Assembly: GCF_900101465.1 (NCBI RefSeq) | Contig: NZ_FMZM01000001.1 | Location: 62,001-126,000 of the forward strand | Direction: 5' to 3' | Source: Nocardioides lianchengensis | Lineage (GTDB): Bacteria > Actinomycetota > Actinomycetes > Propionibacteriales > Nocardioidaceae | DNA: 64,000 bases | Part shown: positions 24,897 through 33,707 of the stretch, piece after piece | Position numbering within the stretch: the stretch's first letter is position 1 | Layout: every line of letters begins with the position of its first letter | The notes under the pieces: generated by a model | Told to the model about the DNA's origin: nothing | The model's database searches: none | The model's input: the letters and a program-made list of their open reading frames with translations, nothing else | Translations under genes and position numbers: made by a program

Positions 24897-26327
24897 ATGT
24901 CCGACCGCCCCGCCCCAGCCCCTCTGGCGGTCGGGTTCGACCTCGACATGACGCTCATCGACACCGCGCCGGGGTTCGGCGACGTGCTCCGCGCGCTCGG
25001 GTCCGAGCTGGGGGTCGACTTCCCGGTCGAGGAGATGACGGCCCGGCTCGGGCCGCCCCTCGACCTGCTGCTGCAGCCCTACCTCCCCGAGGACGCGATC
25101 GCCGCCGCCGGCGACCGCTTCCGGGCGCTCTACCCCGACCACGCGATCACCTCGGTCCCCGCGCTGGCGGGCGCCCACGACGCCATCGCCGCTGTACGAC
25201 GCCACCGCGGGCGGGTGCTCGTCGTGACCGGCAAGTTCCCCGACAACGCCCGGCTCCACCTCGACCACGTCGGCTTCGACGTGGACCTCCTGGAGGGCTG
25301 GGTGTGGGGCGTCGGCAAGGCCGACGTGCTGGTCCGAGAGGGCGCGTCGATCTATGTCGGCGACCACGTCCACGACGTCGAGGGCGCGCTCGCGGCCGGG
25401 GCGCTCAGCGTGTCCGTGCTGACCGGCGGCTGCACCCGTGAGGAGCTGCTCGCCGCCGGCACCCACGTGGTGCTCGACTCGCTGCTGGAGTTCCCGGCCT
25501 GGCTGGACGAGCACCTGCTGACCACCCGGATGGCGGCGCTCGAGGCCGACCTCCGCGAGCGTGGCTCGGTGCTGGTCGCCTACAGCGGCGGCGCCGACAG
25601 CGCCCTGCTGCTGGCCGCCGCCGTCCGCGCGCTCGGTCCCGAGCGGGTCGCGGCCGCGACCGGCTACTCCCACTCCCTGCCCCAGGCCGAGCGCGACCCC
25701 GCCCGGGACTTCGCGGAGTCGCTGGGGGTGCGGGTGCTCACCCCCGAGACCCACGAGATGGACCGCGAGGGCTACCGCGCCAACGGGCCGGACCGCTGCT
25801 TCTTCTGCAAGGCCGAGCTACTCGACGTGCTGGTCCCGCTCGCCGCCGACCTCGGGCTCGCCCACGTCGCCACCGGCACCAACGCCGACGACGCGGTCGC
25901 CGGCTTCCGTCCCGGCATCCGGGCGGCGGCCGAGCGCGGCGCGATCGCCCCGCTGCGCGACGCCGGGCTGACCAAGGCCCAGGTCCGCGAGGCCTCGCGG
26001 CGCTGGGGGCTGCCGACCTGGGACAAGCCCGCAGCCGCCTGCCTCTCGTCGCGGGTCGCGTACGGCGTCGAGGTCACCCCCTTCCGGCTGGGGCGCGTCG
26101 AACGGGCCGAGAGCGGGGTCCGGGCCGCGCTGGCCGGCGTACCGCTCGCGAACCTGCGGGTCCGCGACCTGGGCGAGCGCGTCTCGGTCGAGCTCGACGC
26201 GGCCCTGCTGCCGCTGGCCCCGGGCCTGGAGGAGGCGGTGCTCGCAGCGGTCCGCGACGCCGGCTTCGGGGCCGCCGAGGTGGACGCTCGCGGATTTCGT
26301 TCGGGATCGATGAACGAGTCGCTCTAG
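24897..26327 (+). CDS. larE: HAD phosphatase fused to LarE-type sulfur transferase
   Basis: A 476-residue two-domain protein. Residues 10-205 are a HAD hydrolase with all four motifs: Asp15/Asp17 in FDLDMTLID, the VVTG threonine, Lys141 and GDHVHD (Asp156, Asp160). Residues 212-470 are LarE, an ATP pyrophosphatase with SGGADS (230-235) that supplies sulfur for the nickel-pincer cofactor of lactate racemase-type enzymes. Cysteines 301 and 304 (RCFFC) plus 382 (ACLSSR) match the three-cysteine LarE class, thought to bind an iron-sulfur cluster instead of sacrificing one cysteine. No larB or larC is adjacent. Met212 (25530) could be an internal LarE start. Confidence 0.85.
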   Translation: MSDRPAPAPLAVGFDLDMTLIDTAPGFGDVLRALGSELGVDFPVEEMTARLGPPLDLLLQPYLPEDAIAAAGDRFRALYPDHAITSVPALAGAHDAIAAVRRHRGRVLVVTGKFPDNARLHLDHVGFDVDLLEGWVWGVGKADVLVREGASIYVGDHVHDVEGALAAGALSVSVLTGGCTREELLAAGTHVVLDSLLEFPAWLDEHLLTTRMAALEADLRERGSVLVAYSGGADSALLLAAAVRALGPERVAAATGYSHSLPQAERDPARDFAESLGVRVLTPETHEMDREGYRANGPDRCFFCKAELLDVLVPLAADLGLAHVATGTNADDAVAGFRPGIRAAAERGAIAPLRDAGLTKAQVREASRRWGLPTWDKPAAACLSSRVAYGVEVTPFRLGRVERAESGVRAALAGVPLANLRVRDLGERVSVELDAALLPLAPGLEEAVLAAVRDAGFGAAEVDARGFRSGSMNESL

Positions 26328-26383
26328 ACTCCGACTCCGCATCCCTGCGGAACTCGCGTAACTCGATGGAAGAGGTCAGACCC

Positions 26384-26779
26384 GTGCCCACTGGCAAGGT
26401 GAAGTGGTTCGACGCCGACAAGGGCTTCGGCTTCCTGTCGCAGGACGGCGGCGAGGACGTCTACGTCCGCACCGAGGCGCTGCCCGAGGGCACCACCAAC
26501 CTCAAGGCCGGCACCCGCGTCGAGTTCGGCATCGCCCAGGGCCGACGCGGCGAGCAGGCCCTGCAGGTCCGCGTCGTCGACGCCCCGGCCTCGGTGTCCA
26601 AGGCCCAGTCCCAGGCCCGGCGGCGCAAGCCCGAGGAGATGGCCCCGATCGTCGAGGACCTGATCCGGCTGCTCGACAACGTCGGCGAGGCCTACCGCCA
26701 CGGTCGTCACCCCGACGCCAAGGCGGCCAAGCCCACCGCCAAGCTGCTCCGCGCGCTCGCCGACGAGCTGGAGATCTGA
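26384..26779 (+). CDS. Cold-shock domain protein with C-terminal helical extension
   Basis: A 131-residue protein. Residues 1-65 are a cold-shock domain (TGKVKWFDADKGFGFLS, VYVRTEAL) with the RNP1-like motif that binds single-stranded RNA or DNA. Residues 70-131 form an added basic then helical tail (KPEEMAPIVEDLIRLLDNV), as in the longer actinobacterial Csp proteins. The GTG at 26384 is chosen because GAAGAGG precedes it and MPTGKVKWF is the standard start. TAGACT at 26325-26330, overlapping the previous stop, is a possible -10 box. Confidence 0.92.
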   Translation: MPTGKVKWFDADKGFGFLSQDGGEDVYVRTEALPEGTTNLKAGTRVEFGIAQGRRGEQALQVRVVDAPASVSKAQSQARRRKPEEMAPIVEDLIRLLDNVGEAYRHGRHPDAKAAKPTAKLLRALADELEI

Positions 26780-26782
26780 GCC

Positions 26783-28234
26783 CTACGCCGGCGTACGACG
26801 GGCCGGGCGCTGCTGCACCCGGTTGACCAGGACGAACACCGTCCAGGCCGCCAGGACCGTGAACGCGACCGACAGGCCGAGCCGGGCCGGCTCCAGCGGC
26901 ATCGCGATGCCGACGAAGCCGCCGACCACCCAGGCCAGCTGCAGCGTCGTGTCGCTGCGGGCGAAGGCGCTGGCCTGCACCCGCTCGGGGATGTCGCGCT
27001 GGATGGTCGAGTCGAGGCAGAACTTGGCCAGCGTCTGGGCCATGCCGGCGACCAGCCCGAGCAGGGCCAGGAACAGCACGCCGTAGAACAGCGCCGCCAG
27101 CAGCGCGGCCGCCGCGTCGAGGAGCAGCACCAGCACCACGGTGACCGACGGGTTGATCTTCTTCAGCATCGCCGCCAGCGCCACGCCGACCGCGTTGCCG
27201 GCGCCGGCGCCGCCCACCACGACGCCGATGAGCAGCTCGGCCGACAGCGAGCTCTCGGGCGGGTTCTCGCGCAGCAGGAACGCCATGAACATCAGCAGGA
27301 AGCCCGACAGGAACCGCGGTCCGCAGTTCGCGCGCAGCGCGAACGCGACGGCCGGGGGGATCCGGGTGCGGGGACGCCGGCCCGGGCGGCCGTCGTCGGT
27401 CTCGTCGCGGAAGGCCAGCGCGCCCTCGCCGGCCGACGAGTCGACCGCCTCGGGCAGCCGGATCGCGCAGACGGTCGCGACCGCGAACAGCAGGAAGGCG
27501 TAGCGCAGCGACCACTCGGGACCGGCCAGCGAGGCCAGGCCGGCGAGCGGCGCCGAGACCGAGACGCCGACCAGGCCGGAGACCGACACCCGGCCGTTGG
27601 CCTTGACCAGGGTGAAGCCCTCCGGGAGCAGCCGGGGCACGGCGGCCGCCCGCGTCACGCCGTACGCCTTGGAGGAGACCAGGACACCGAGCGCGGCCGC
27701 GAAGAGCCAGGGCGAGGTGCCCCCGCTGATGCCGCCGGCCAGCGCCCAGCACAGGAACGCGCGGACCGCCTGGGTCGCCCCGATCGCCCAGCGCCGGCCG
27801 TGGCTGAACTTGTCGAGGAACGGCCCGATGAGCGGAGCGACGATCGCGAACGGCAGCATCGTCAGGCCCAGGAACAGCGCCACCTGGCCGCGGGCCTCGC
27901 CCGACGGCACCTGGAAGAACAGGCTTCCGGCCAGCGAGATCGCGACCGCGGCGTCGCCGGCGGTGTTGAAGAAGTGCAGGTAGATCAGCCGGTTCAGTCC
28001 CGACTGCTCCGCTCCCTGGGCGCCCGCGGCCCGGCGCGCGTTGCGCCCGACGGCCCGCCCGACCTTGCCGGTCACCCGGCCCGTCGCGGCCATGCCGCGC
28101 GCGGTCACCTTGGCCCCGGTGCCGATCCCGCGGCCCACCGAGCGGGCCCGGTCGGCGCGGGTCGGGCCGGTGTCGGTGCGGGTGCCCGTGCCGTCGGCGT
28201 GCGGGTCGCGCCACCGCTGGTCCTCCGACGTCAT
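26783..28234 (-). CDS. MFS-type membrane transporter with long basic N-terminus
   Basis: A 483-residue protein with about 12 membrane helices from residue 88 on and an 80-residue hydrophilic, Arg-rich N-terminal tail containing a repeated pattern (GRGIGTGAKVTARG, GRVTGKVGRAVGR). ATG 28234 follows AGGCAGGAT. The substrate is unknown. Position between a cold-shock gene and DUF3027 matches the conserved actinobacterial order (Rv0876c-like, from memory). Its 3' end is four bases from the convergent csp gene. Confidence 0.82.
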   Translation of the reverse strand: MTSEDQRWRDPHADGTGTRTDTGPTRADRARSVGRGIGTGAKVTARGMAATGRVTGKVGRAVGRNARRAAGAQGAEQSGLNRLIYLHFFNTAGDAAVAISLAGSLFFQVPSGEARGQVALFLGLTMLPFAIVAPLIGPFLDKFSHGRRWAIGATQAVRAFLCWALAGGISGGTSPWLFAAALGVLVSSKAYGVTRAAAVPRLLPEGFTLVKANGRVSVSGLVGVSVSAPLAGLASLAGPEWSLRYAFLLFAVATVCAIRLPEAVDSSAGEGALAFRDETDDGRPGRRPRTRIPPAVAFALRANCGPRFLSGFLLMFMAFLLRENPPESSLSAELLIGVVVGGAGAGNAVGVALAAMLKKINPSVTVVLVLLLDAAAALLAALFYGVLFLALLGLVAGMAQTLAKFCLDSTIQRDIPERVQASAFARSDTTLQLAWVVGGFVGIAMPLEPARLGLSVAFTVLAAWTVFVLVNRVQQRPARRTPA

Positions 28235-28302
28235 GCGCACATCCTGCCTTGAGGTGCCGCCCCGACCTGACAGCGCCGCGGCCGATGGGTCATGATGCCG
28301 CC

Positions 28303-29079
28303 GTGACGACGATGCTGCGCGCCAAGCCCGACTCCGCCGCCGTGGCGGCGGTCGACCTGGCCCGGGACACCCTCCTGCAGGAGGCGGAGCCGACCGACGT
28401 CGGCGACCACCTCGGCCACGTCGTCGAGGGGGAGCGGGTCGTCACCCACCTGTTCGCCTGCACCCGCCCCGGGTACGTCGGCTGGCGCTGGTCGGTGACC
28501 GTCGCCCGCGCGCCGCGGCAGAAGCTGATCACCGTCGACGAGGTCGTGCTGATCCCGGGCGACGAGGCGATCGTCGCGCCCGAGTGGGTGCCCTACCGCG
28601 AGCGCATCAAGCCCGGCGACATGACCCCCGGCGACCTGCTCCCGGTCGACGACGACGACCCGCGGCTGGTCCCGACGTACTCCTTCGGCGACGACCCGCT
28701 CGACGCCGACGAGAAGGCCCAGATCCGCCAGGTCGCGCAGGACCTCTACCTCGGCCGGGCCCGCACCCTGTCGGTCGAGGGCCGCGACCTCGCCGCCCAG
28801 CGCTGGTACGACGGCGACGGCGGCCCGTCCGCTCCGATCGCCCAGTCGGCCCCCGACCACTGCCACGGTTGCGGCTTCCTGGTCCGCATCGCCGGACCGC
28901 TGTCCGAGCTCTTCGGTGTCTGTGCCAACGGCGACGCCAACGACGACGGCCGCATCGTGTCGTTCGACCACGGCTGCGGTGCCCACTCCGAGGTGCGGCT
29001 GGCCAAGAAGCACGAGCCGCAGCCGCTGCCCGACCACGTGGTCGACACGGTCAGCCTCGACGAGCTCGAGCGCTTCTAG
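28303..29079 (+). CDS. DUF3027 domain protein
   Basis: A 258-residue cytoplasmic protein beginning VTTMLRAKPDSAAVAAVDLARD. It has WRWSVTVARAP, VDEVVLIPGDEAIVAPEWVP and a C-terminal cysteine cluster (DHCHGCGF, FGVCANG, DHGCGAHSEV) that probably binds zinc. The family is restricted to actinobacteria and has no known role. GTG 28303 is chosen because a CATGAT hexamer ends six bases upstream; ATG 28312 is an alternative. The stop overlaps the convergent DUF2530 gene by four bases. Confidence 0.85.
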   Translation: MTTMLRAKPDSAAVAAVDLARDTLLQEAEPTDVGDHLGHVVEGERVVTHLFACTRPGYVGWRWSVTVARAPRQKLITVDEVVLIPGDEAIVAPEWVPYRERIKPGDMTPGDLLPVDDDDPRLVPTYSFGDDPLDADEKAQIRQVAQDLYLGRARTLSVEGRDLAAQRWYDGDGGPSAPIAQSAPDHCHGCGFLVRIAGPLSELFGVCANGDANDDGRIVSFDHGCGAHSEVRLAKKHEPQPLPDHVVDTVSLDELERF

Positions 29080-29384
29080 CCCTCGGTGACAGGCGGGTCG
29101 GTTGCTTCCGCGGCCTCGACCCGGGTCCGCCGGCGGCGCCGGCAGTACTCGTAGCCGAAGAGCCCCAGCCCGAAGCCGGCCAGGCAGGTCCACAGCCACC
29201 AGGTGCGCCCCTCGGCCTCCAGCTCGCCGTAGAACGGCAGCAGGGCCACGAACGCGACCGCCCAGACGATCGACCCGACCAGCACCGTGCGCACGCCGTC
29301 GACGTCCAGCGGCTCGACGTCGGCGACGAGGTAGGTGCGGTTGCCGATCTCGTGCTGCGTCGGCTGCTCGTCGCTGAACTCCAC
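29076..29384 (-). CDS. DUF2530 small membrane protein
   Basis: A 102-residue protein with two predicted membrane helices (TVLVGSIVWAVAFVALLPF and WWLWTCLAGFGLGLFGYEYC) after the family motif VEPLDVDGVRT, ending in an Arg-rich cytoplasmic tail. GTG 29384 is preceded by TAGCCT at six bases, which suggests leaderless expression. It converges with DUF3027, its usual neighbour in actinobacteria. Function unknown. Confidence 0.88.
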   Translation of the reverse strand: MEFSDEQPTQHEIGNRTYLVADVEPLDVDGVRTVLVGSIVWAVAFVALLPFYGELEAEGRTWWLWTCLAGFGLGLFGYEYCRRRRRTRVEAAEATDPPVTEG

Positions 29385-29432
29385 GGGGGCAGGCTAGCCC
29401 GGCCGGCGCGCGGCCTGGAATGCTGGTGCGTC

Positions 29433-30869
29433 GTGACCTTGGCACTCGAGCGCTACTTCAAGATCGGCCAGCGTGGCTCCACCGTCGGGCAGGAGGTGCG
29501 CGGCGGCCTCGTCACCTTCCTGACGATGTCGTACATCATCGTGCTCAACCCGCTGATCCTCGGCTTCGTCCAGGACAGCGAGGGCAACTACCTGGCCGGT
29601 GGCGCCGCGCCGAACCTCCCCGCGATCGCGGCCGGCACCGCCCTGGTCGCCGGTGTCCTGACGATCCTGATGGGCGCGGTGGCCAACTTCCCGCTCGCCC
29701 TGGCCACCGGTCTCGGCCTGAACGCCTTCGTCGCCGTGCAGATCGCCACCCGCTCGACCTGGGCCGACGCGATGGGCCTGGTGGTGCTCGAGGGCATCGC
29801 GATCCTGGTCCTGGTGCTGACCGGCTTCCGGACCGCGGTCTTCCACGCCGTCCCGACGCAGCTGAAGGTCGCGATCTCGGTCGGCATCGGCCTGTTCATC
29901 GCGCTGATCGGCTTCGTCGACGCCGGCTTCGTCACCCGGATCCCCGACGCCGCGCAGACCACGGTGCCCGTCCAGCTCGGCCAGACCGGGCAGCTCAGCG
30001 GCTGGCCGGTCCTGGTCTTCGCCGTCGGCCTCCTGCTCCTCGTCGCCCTGTGGGTACGGCGTGTCCGCGGCGCGATCCTGATCGCCATCGCGGTGACCAC
30101 CGTCCTGGCCCTGGTGCTGGACGGCGTCCTCGACCTCGGGGCCCGGTCCGCCGACAACCCCGGCGGCTGGGCGCTGAGCGTGCCCCACCTCGACGGCTTC
30201 GTCGACGTCCCGGACTTCGGCACCCTGGGCGAGGTCTCGCTCTTCGGCGCGTTCGGCTCGATCGGCGTGATCGCCGCGCTGCTGCTGGTCTTCTCGCTGC
30301 TGCTCGCCGACTTCTTCGACACCATGGGCACGATGACGGCCATCGGTGCCGAGGCCGGTCTGAACGACGAGGACGGCATCCCGCCGAACCCCGAGCGGAT
30401 CCTGGTCGTCGACTCGGTCGCCGCCATCGCCGGCGGTCTCGGGGGCGTCTCGTCCAACACGTCGTACATCGAGTCGGCCTCGGGCGTCGGCGAGGGTGCG
30501 CGCACCGGCCTGGCCTCGGTGGTCACCGGCCTGCTCTTCCTGCTGGCGACCTTCTTCACCCCGATCGTGCGGGCCATCCCCTCCGAGGCGGCCGTCCCGG
30601 CCCTGGTCCTGGTCGGGTTCCTGATGATGCAGCAGGTCACCGACATCGCCTGGTCCGACGTCGAGATCGCGATCCCGGCCTTCCTGACCATCGTGCTGAT
30701 GCCCTTCACCTACTCGATCTCGGTCGGCATCGGCGGCGGCTTCCTGGCCTTCCTGCTCATCAAGCTCGTCGTCGGCAAGGCCCGCGAGATCCACCCCCTG
30801 ATGGCGGTCGTCGGCGGACTCTTCGTCGTCTACTTCGCCATCGACCCGATCACCTCCTGGCTGACCTGA
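29433..30869 (+). CDS. NCS2-family (AzgA-like) purine permease
   Basis: A 478-residue transporter with about 12-14 membrane helices. Signatures of the adenine/guanine/hypoxanthine AzgA group are visible: FLTMSYIIVLNP near the start, GLGLNAFVA, LLADFFDTMGTM and VSSNTSYIESASGVGEGARTGL. It would bring purine bases in with protons. The GTG at 29433 gives the usual VTLALERYFKI start. It is single and transcribed from the short gap after the divergent DUF2530 gene; no purine enzyme gene is adjacent. Confidence 0.92.
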   Translation: MTLALERYFKIGQRGSTVGQEVRGGLVTFLTMSYIIVLNPLILGFVQDSEGNYLAGGAAPNLPAIAAGTALVAGVLTILMGAVANFPLALATGLGLNAFVAVQIATRSTWADAMGLVVLEGIAILVLVLTGFRTAVFHAVPTQLKVAISVGIGLFIALIGFVDAGFVTRIPDAAQTTVPVQLGQTGQLSGWPVLVFAVGLLLLVALWVRRVRGAILIAIAVTTVLALVLDGVLDLGARSADNPGGWALSVPHLDGFVDVPDFGTLGEVSLFGAFGSIGVIAALLLVFSLLLADFFDTMGTMTAIGAEAGLNDEDGIPPNPERILVVDSVAAIAGGLGGVSSNTSYIESASGVGEGARTGLASVVTGLLFLLATFFTPIVRAIPSEAAVPALVLVGFLMMQQVTDIAWSDVEIAIPAFLTIVLMPFTYSISVGIGGGFLAFLLIKLVVGKAREIHPLMAVVGGLFVVYFAIDPITSWLT

Positions 30870-30910
30870 TCGACGCGCCCTCCGCGGAGGGCGCGTGCCC
30901 AGCCGGAATA

Positions 30911-30938
30911 GTTAGCAAGAGTAATGAGTTATGCTAAC
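30911..30938 (+). promoter_or_regulatory. Promoter with MarR-type operator
   Basis: GTTAGC (30911-30916) and GCTAAC (30933-30938) form a 6-bp inverted repeat spanning 28 bases. TATGCT (30930-30935) inside it is a good -10 box, six bases before the MarR ATG at 30942. A dimer bound to both arms would block the promoter, so autorepression of the marR-MFS operon is likely. Confidence 0.65.
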
Positions 30939-30941
30939 GAC

Positions 30942-31391
30942 ATGCCCAGGGTCCAGAAGGTCGCCCGCACCGACGCCGGTCTCGCCTCCGAGCTCCGGCT
31001 GTCGGTCATGCGCCTGCGTCGTCGCCTCGCCAACGAGGTCGACCCGGCCAACGAGCTGAGCATGAACGCGATGGCCGTGCTGGGCGCCCTCTACCGCCAC
31101 GGCGAGCTGACGGTCGGCGAGCTCGCCGCCCGCGAGCGCGTGAAGGCGCCGAGCATGACCCGCACGGTCAACTGCCTCGAGGAGGGCGGCCACGTCGTAC
31201 GACGCCCGCACGAGACCGACGGCCGCCAGGTGCTGGTCGCGATCTCGGAGTCCGGCCGCGCCACCCTGCTCGCCGACCGCCGCCGCCGCGACGAGTGGCT
31301 CGCCCGCCGGCTGCGGGACCTGACCCCCGACGAGCGCGACGTCCTCCGCCGCGCCGCTCCCATCCTCGAACGCCTCGCCCAGGAGGACTGA
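30942..31391 (+). CDS. MarR-family transcriptional regulator
   Basis: A 149-residue winged-helix regulator with ELRLSVMRLRRRLANE, NAMAVLGALYRHGELTVGELAARERVKAPSMTRTVNCLEEGGHVVRR and the wing HETDGRQVLVAIS. ATG 30942 lies six bases after a TATGCT box; the in-frame ATG at 30924 falls inside the operator and is rejected. Location fits the actinobacterial Rv0880-type MarR. It is followed nine bases later by an MFS exporter gene, the usual target of local repression. Confidence 0.9.
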   Translation: MPRVQKVARTDAGLASELRLSVMRLRRRLANEVDPANELSMNAMAVLGALYRHGELTVGELAARERVKAPSMTRTVNCLEEGGHVVRRPHETDGRQVLVAISESGRATLLADRRRRDEWLARRLRDLTPDERDVLRRAAPILERLAQED

Positions 31392-31399
31392 CACCCGCT

Positions 31400-32704
31400 T
31401 TGAGTCCCACGTTCCGCTCGCTCCACAACGCCAACTACCGCCGCTACGCCGCCGGCGCCGTGGTGTCGAACACCGGCACCTGGATGCAGCGCGTCGCGCA
31501 GGACTGGCTGGTCCTCCAGCTCGCCGTCAACGGCGGCACCGCGGTCGGCATCACGACCGGCCTCCAGTTCCTCCCGGCCCTGCTCCTCTCGCCGCTGGCG
31601 GGCGTGGTCGCCGACCGGGTCCCGAAGCGCCAGCTGCTCCAGGTCACCCAGGTGATGATGGCCGTCCCCGCCTTCGTGCTGGGCGTGCTCGCCGTCACCG
31701 GCGTCGCGGAGGTGTGGCACGTCTACGTGCTGGCCCTGGTCTTCGGCATCGGCACCGCCTTCGACGCCCCGGCACGCCAGTCGTTCGTGAGCGAGATCGT
31801 CTCGCCCGAGGACCTCACCAACGCGGTGGGCCTCAACTCGGCGTCCTTCAACGCCGCCCGGATCGTCGGACCTGCGGTCGCCGGCGTGCTGATCGCCGCC
31901 CTCGGTGGGGGCGCCCAGGCCACCGGGTGGGTGATCGTCCTCAACGCGGTCAGCTACCTCGCCCCGATCCTGGCGCTGCGCGGCATGGACGCGTCCCGCC
32001 TGGCCCAGGTCGAGCCGTCGCGGCGATCGCGCGGCATGATCCGCGAGGGGCTGCGCTACGTCCGCAGCCGCCACGACCTGGTGCTGGTCCTGGTGATCGT
32101 CTTCGTCGTCGGCACCTTCGGCCTCAACTTCCAGATGACCTCGGCCCTGATGGCCACCCAGGTCTTCGACAAGGGCGCGACCGAGTACGGCCTGCTCGGC
32201 ACCTTCATGGCGGTCGGCTCGCTGACCGGTGCGCTCCTGGCCGCCCGGCGCCCGGTGGTCCGGCTGCGCCTGGTCGTCGGCGCCGCGCTCGCCTTCGGTG
32301 CCGTCGAGGTGGTCGCCGGCGTGCTCCCGTCGTACGTCGCCTTCGCGGTCTGGATGCCGCTGCTGGGCCTGTCGGCGCTGACCATGATCACCGCCGCCAA
32401 CACCCTGATGCAGGTCTCGACGGCGCCCGCGCTGCGCGGACGGGTGATGGCGCTCTACCTGATGATCTTCATGGGCGGTACGCCGCTCGGCGCGCCGGTG
32501 GTGGGCTGGGTGGGGGAGACCTTCGGGGCCCGCTGGACCCTGGTCGGGGGTGGCCTGATCACCCTGCTCGGTGTCGGTGTCGCCACGATCGTCTACCTGG
32601 TCCAGGAACAGCGCCGTCAGCGCGTTTTGACCCCTGTCGGGGCGCCCGGTAGCCTCTTTCCTCGTGTCTGGGACGACCAGGCCGTTGCGCGTGCTCGGAA
32701 GTAG
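31400..32704 (+). CDS. MFS exporter (EntS/MFS_3-like)
   Basis: A 434-residue transporter with about 12 helices, opening [36 protein letters not shown], the hallmark of MFS_3 exporters, with [12 protein letters not shown] as the loop 2-3 motif and [11 protein letters not shown]. The only suitable start is TTG 31400, 12 bases after AGGAGG at the end of marR. Drug or metabolite export under MarR control is the likely role. Its last 75 bases contain the promoter of the str operon. Confidence 0.85.
   Translation: MSPTFRSLHNANYRRYAAGAVVSNTGTWMQRVAQDWLVLQLAVNGGTAVGITTGLQFLPALLLSPLAGVVADRVPKRQLLQVTQVMMAVPAFVLGVLAVTGVAEVWHVYVLALVFGIGTAFDAPARQSFVSEIVSPEDLTNAVGLNSASFNAARIVGPAVAGVLIAALGGGAQATGWVIVLNAVSYLAPILALRGMDASRLAQVEPSRRSRGMIREGLRYVRSRHDLVLVLVIVFVVGTFGLNFQMTSALMATQVFDKGATEYGLLGTFMAVGSLTGALLAARRPVVRLRLVVGAALAFGAVEVVAGVLPSYVAFAVWMPLLGLSALTMITAANTLMQVSTAPALRGRVMALYLMIFMGGTPLGAPVVGWVGETFGARWTLVGGGLITLLGVGVATIVYLVQEQRRQRVLTPVGAPGSLFPRVWDDQAVARARK
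32627..32655 (+). promoter_or_regulatory. Promoter of the str operon, inside preceding gene
   Basis: TTGACC (32627-32632) and TAGCCT (32650-32655) are separated by 17 bases, a near-consensus principal-sigma promoter. It lies within the last codons of the MFS gene, so the predicted transcript starts near 32662 and has a leader of about 195 bases before rpsL. Confidence 0.8.
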
Positions 32705-32732
32705 ATCGCGGGACAGGACCGCGGCACCAGGC

Positions 32733-32755
32733 GCGACACGCCCGACCTCGGGGGT
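32733..32755 (+). promoter_or_regulatory. Leader element shared by str and S10 operons
   Basis: GCGACACGCCCGACC followed by T and CGGGGGT. The same 23 bases, with one difference (T to G), occur in the S10 leader at 55932-55954. In both places the CCCGA...TCGGG or CCGACC...GGTCGG pairing can form a small hairpin. This suggests a common RNA-level control of the two ribosomal operons or a shared antitermination site. Its mechanism is not known to me. Confidence 0.6.
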
Positions 32756-32855
32756 GAGCAACACCGGTTGGTTCGCACCACCCGGACACGCAGCAGTTCG
32801 ATCGTGCGCGGCACCGTGCCCCGCACTGAGAGTCACCAAGAAAGGGAACCGCCAG

Positions 32856-33230
32856 GTGCCCACGATTAACCAGCTGGTCCGCAAGGGCCGCCAGGACAAG
32901 GTGTCGAAGAACAAGACGCCTGCCCTCAAGGGTTCGCCCCAGCGGCGCGGTGTCTGCACCCGCGTCTACACCACCACCCCGAAGAAGCCGAACTCCGCCC
33001 TCCGCAAGGTCGCCCGTGTGCGCCTGAGCAGCGGCGTCGAGGTCACGGCCTACATCCCGGGTGTCGGTCACAACCTCCAGGAGCACTCCATCGTGCTCGT
33101 CCGCGGCGGCCGGGTGAAGGACCTCCCCGGTGTCCGCTACAAGATCATCCGCGGCACGCTCGACACCCAGGGCGTGAAGAACCGCAAGCAGGCCCGCAGC
33201 CGTTACGGCGCGAAGAAGGAGAAGAGCTGA
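32856..33230 (+). CDS. rpsL: 30S ribosomal protein S12
   Basis: A 124-residue decoding-centre protein of the small subunit. The GTG start at 32856 gives [12 protein letters not shown]. Lys43 (TTPKKPNSA) and Lys88 (GRVKDLPG), the positions commonly altered in streptomycin resistance, are both the wild-type lysine. It opens the str operon, with rpsG starting one base after its stop. Confidence 0.98.
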   Translation: MPTINQLVRKGRQDKVSKNKTPALKGSPQRRGVCTRVYTTTPKKPNSALRKVARVRLSSGVEVTAYIPGVGHNLQEHSIVLVRGGRVKDLPGVRYKIIRGTLDTQGVKNRKQARSRYGAKKEKS

Positions 33231-33231
33231 T

Positions 33232-33702
33232 ATGCCGCGCAAGGGTCCCGCTCCCAAGCGGCCGATCGACGTCGACCCGGTCTACGGGTCGCAGCTGGTC
33301 TCCCAGCTCGTGTCCAAGGTCCTCCAGGACGGCAAGAAGCAGGTCGCTCAGCGCATCGTCTACACCGCGCTCGAGGGCTGCCGCGAGAAGACCGGCACCG
33401 ACCCCGTCGTCACGCTGAAGCGTGCGATGGACAACGTGAAGCCGGCCATCGAGGTCAAGTCCCGCCGCGTCGGCGGCGCGACGTACCAGGTCCCGATCGA
33501 GGTCAAGGGCACGCGCGGCACCACGCTCGCGCTGCGCTGGCTCGTCGGCTACGCGGCCGACCGTCGCGAGAAGACCATGCACGAGCGGCTGATGAACGAG
33601 ATCCTCGACGCTTCCAACGGCCTCGGTGCCGCGGTGAAGAAGCGTGAGGACACCCACAAGATGGCCGAGTCCAACAAGGCCTTCGCGCACTACCGCTGGT
33701 GA
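33232..33702 (+). CDS. rpsG: 30S ribosomal protein S7
   Basis: A 156-residue protein that nucleates assembly of the 30S head and touches the E-site tRNA. It begins [20 protein letters not shown] and contains [20 protein letters not shown] residues, [14 protein letters not shown] and [18 protein letters not shown], all typical. It starts one base after the rpsL stop. In enterobacteria S7 represses its own operon; whether this holds here is unknown. Confidence 0.98.
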   Translation: MPRKGPAPKRPIDVDPVYGSQLVSQLVSKVLQDGKKQVAQRIVYTALEGCREKTGTDPVVTLKRAMDNVKPAIEVKSRRVGGATYQVPIEVKGTRGTTLALRWLVGYAADRREKTMHERLMNEILDASNGLGAAVKKREDTHKMAESNKAFAHYRW

Positions 33703-33707
33703 TCTCG

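Noticed and set aside
24897..26327. Nickel-pincer operon (larB, larC, larA) around LarE
   Set aside because: Neighbouring genes are a subtilase and a cold-shock protein. No LarB, LarC or lactate racemase sequence is present in the window.
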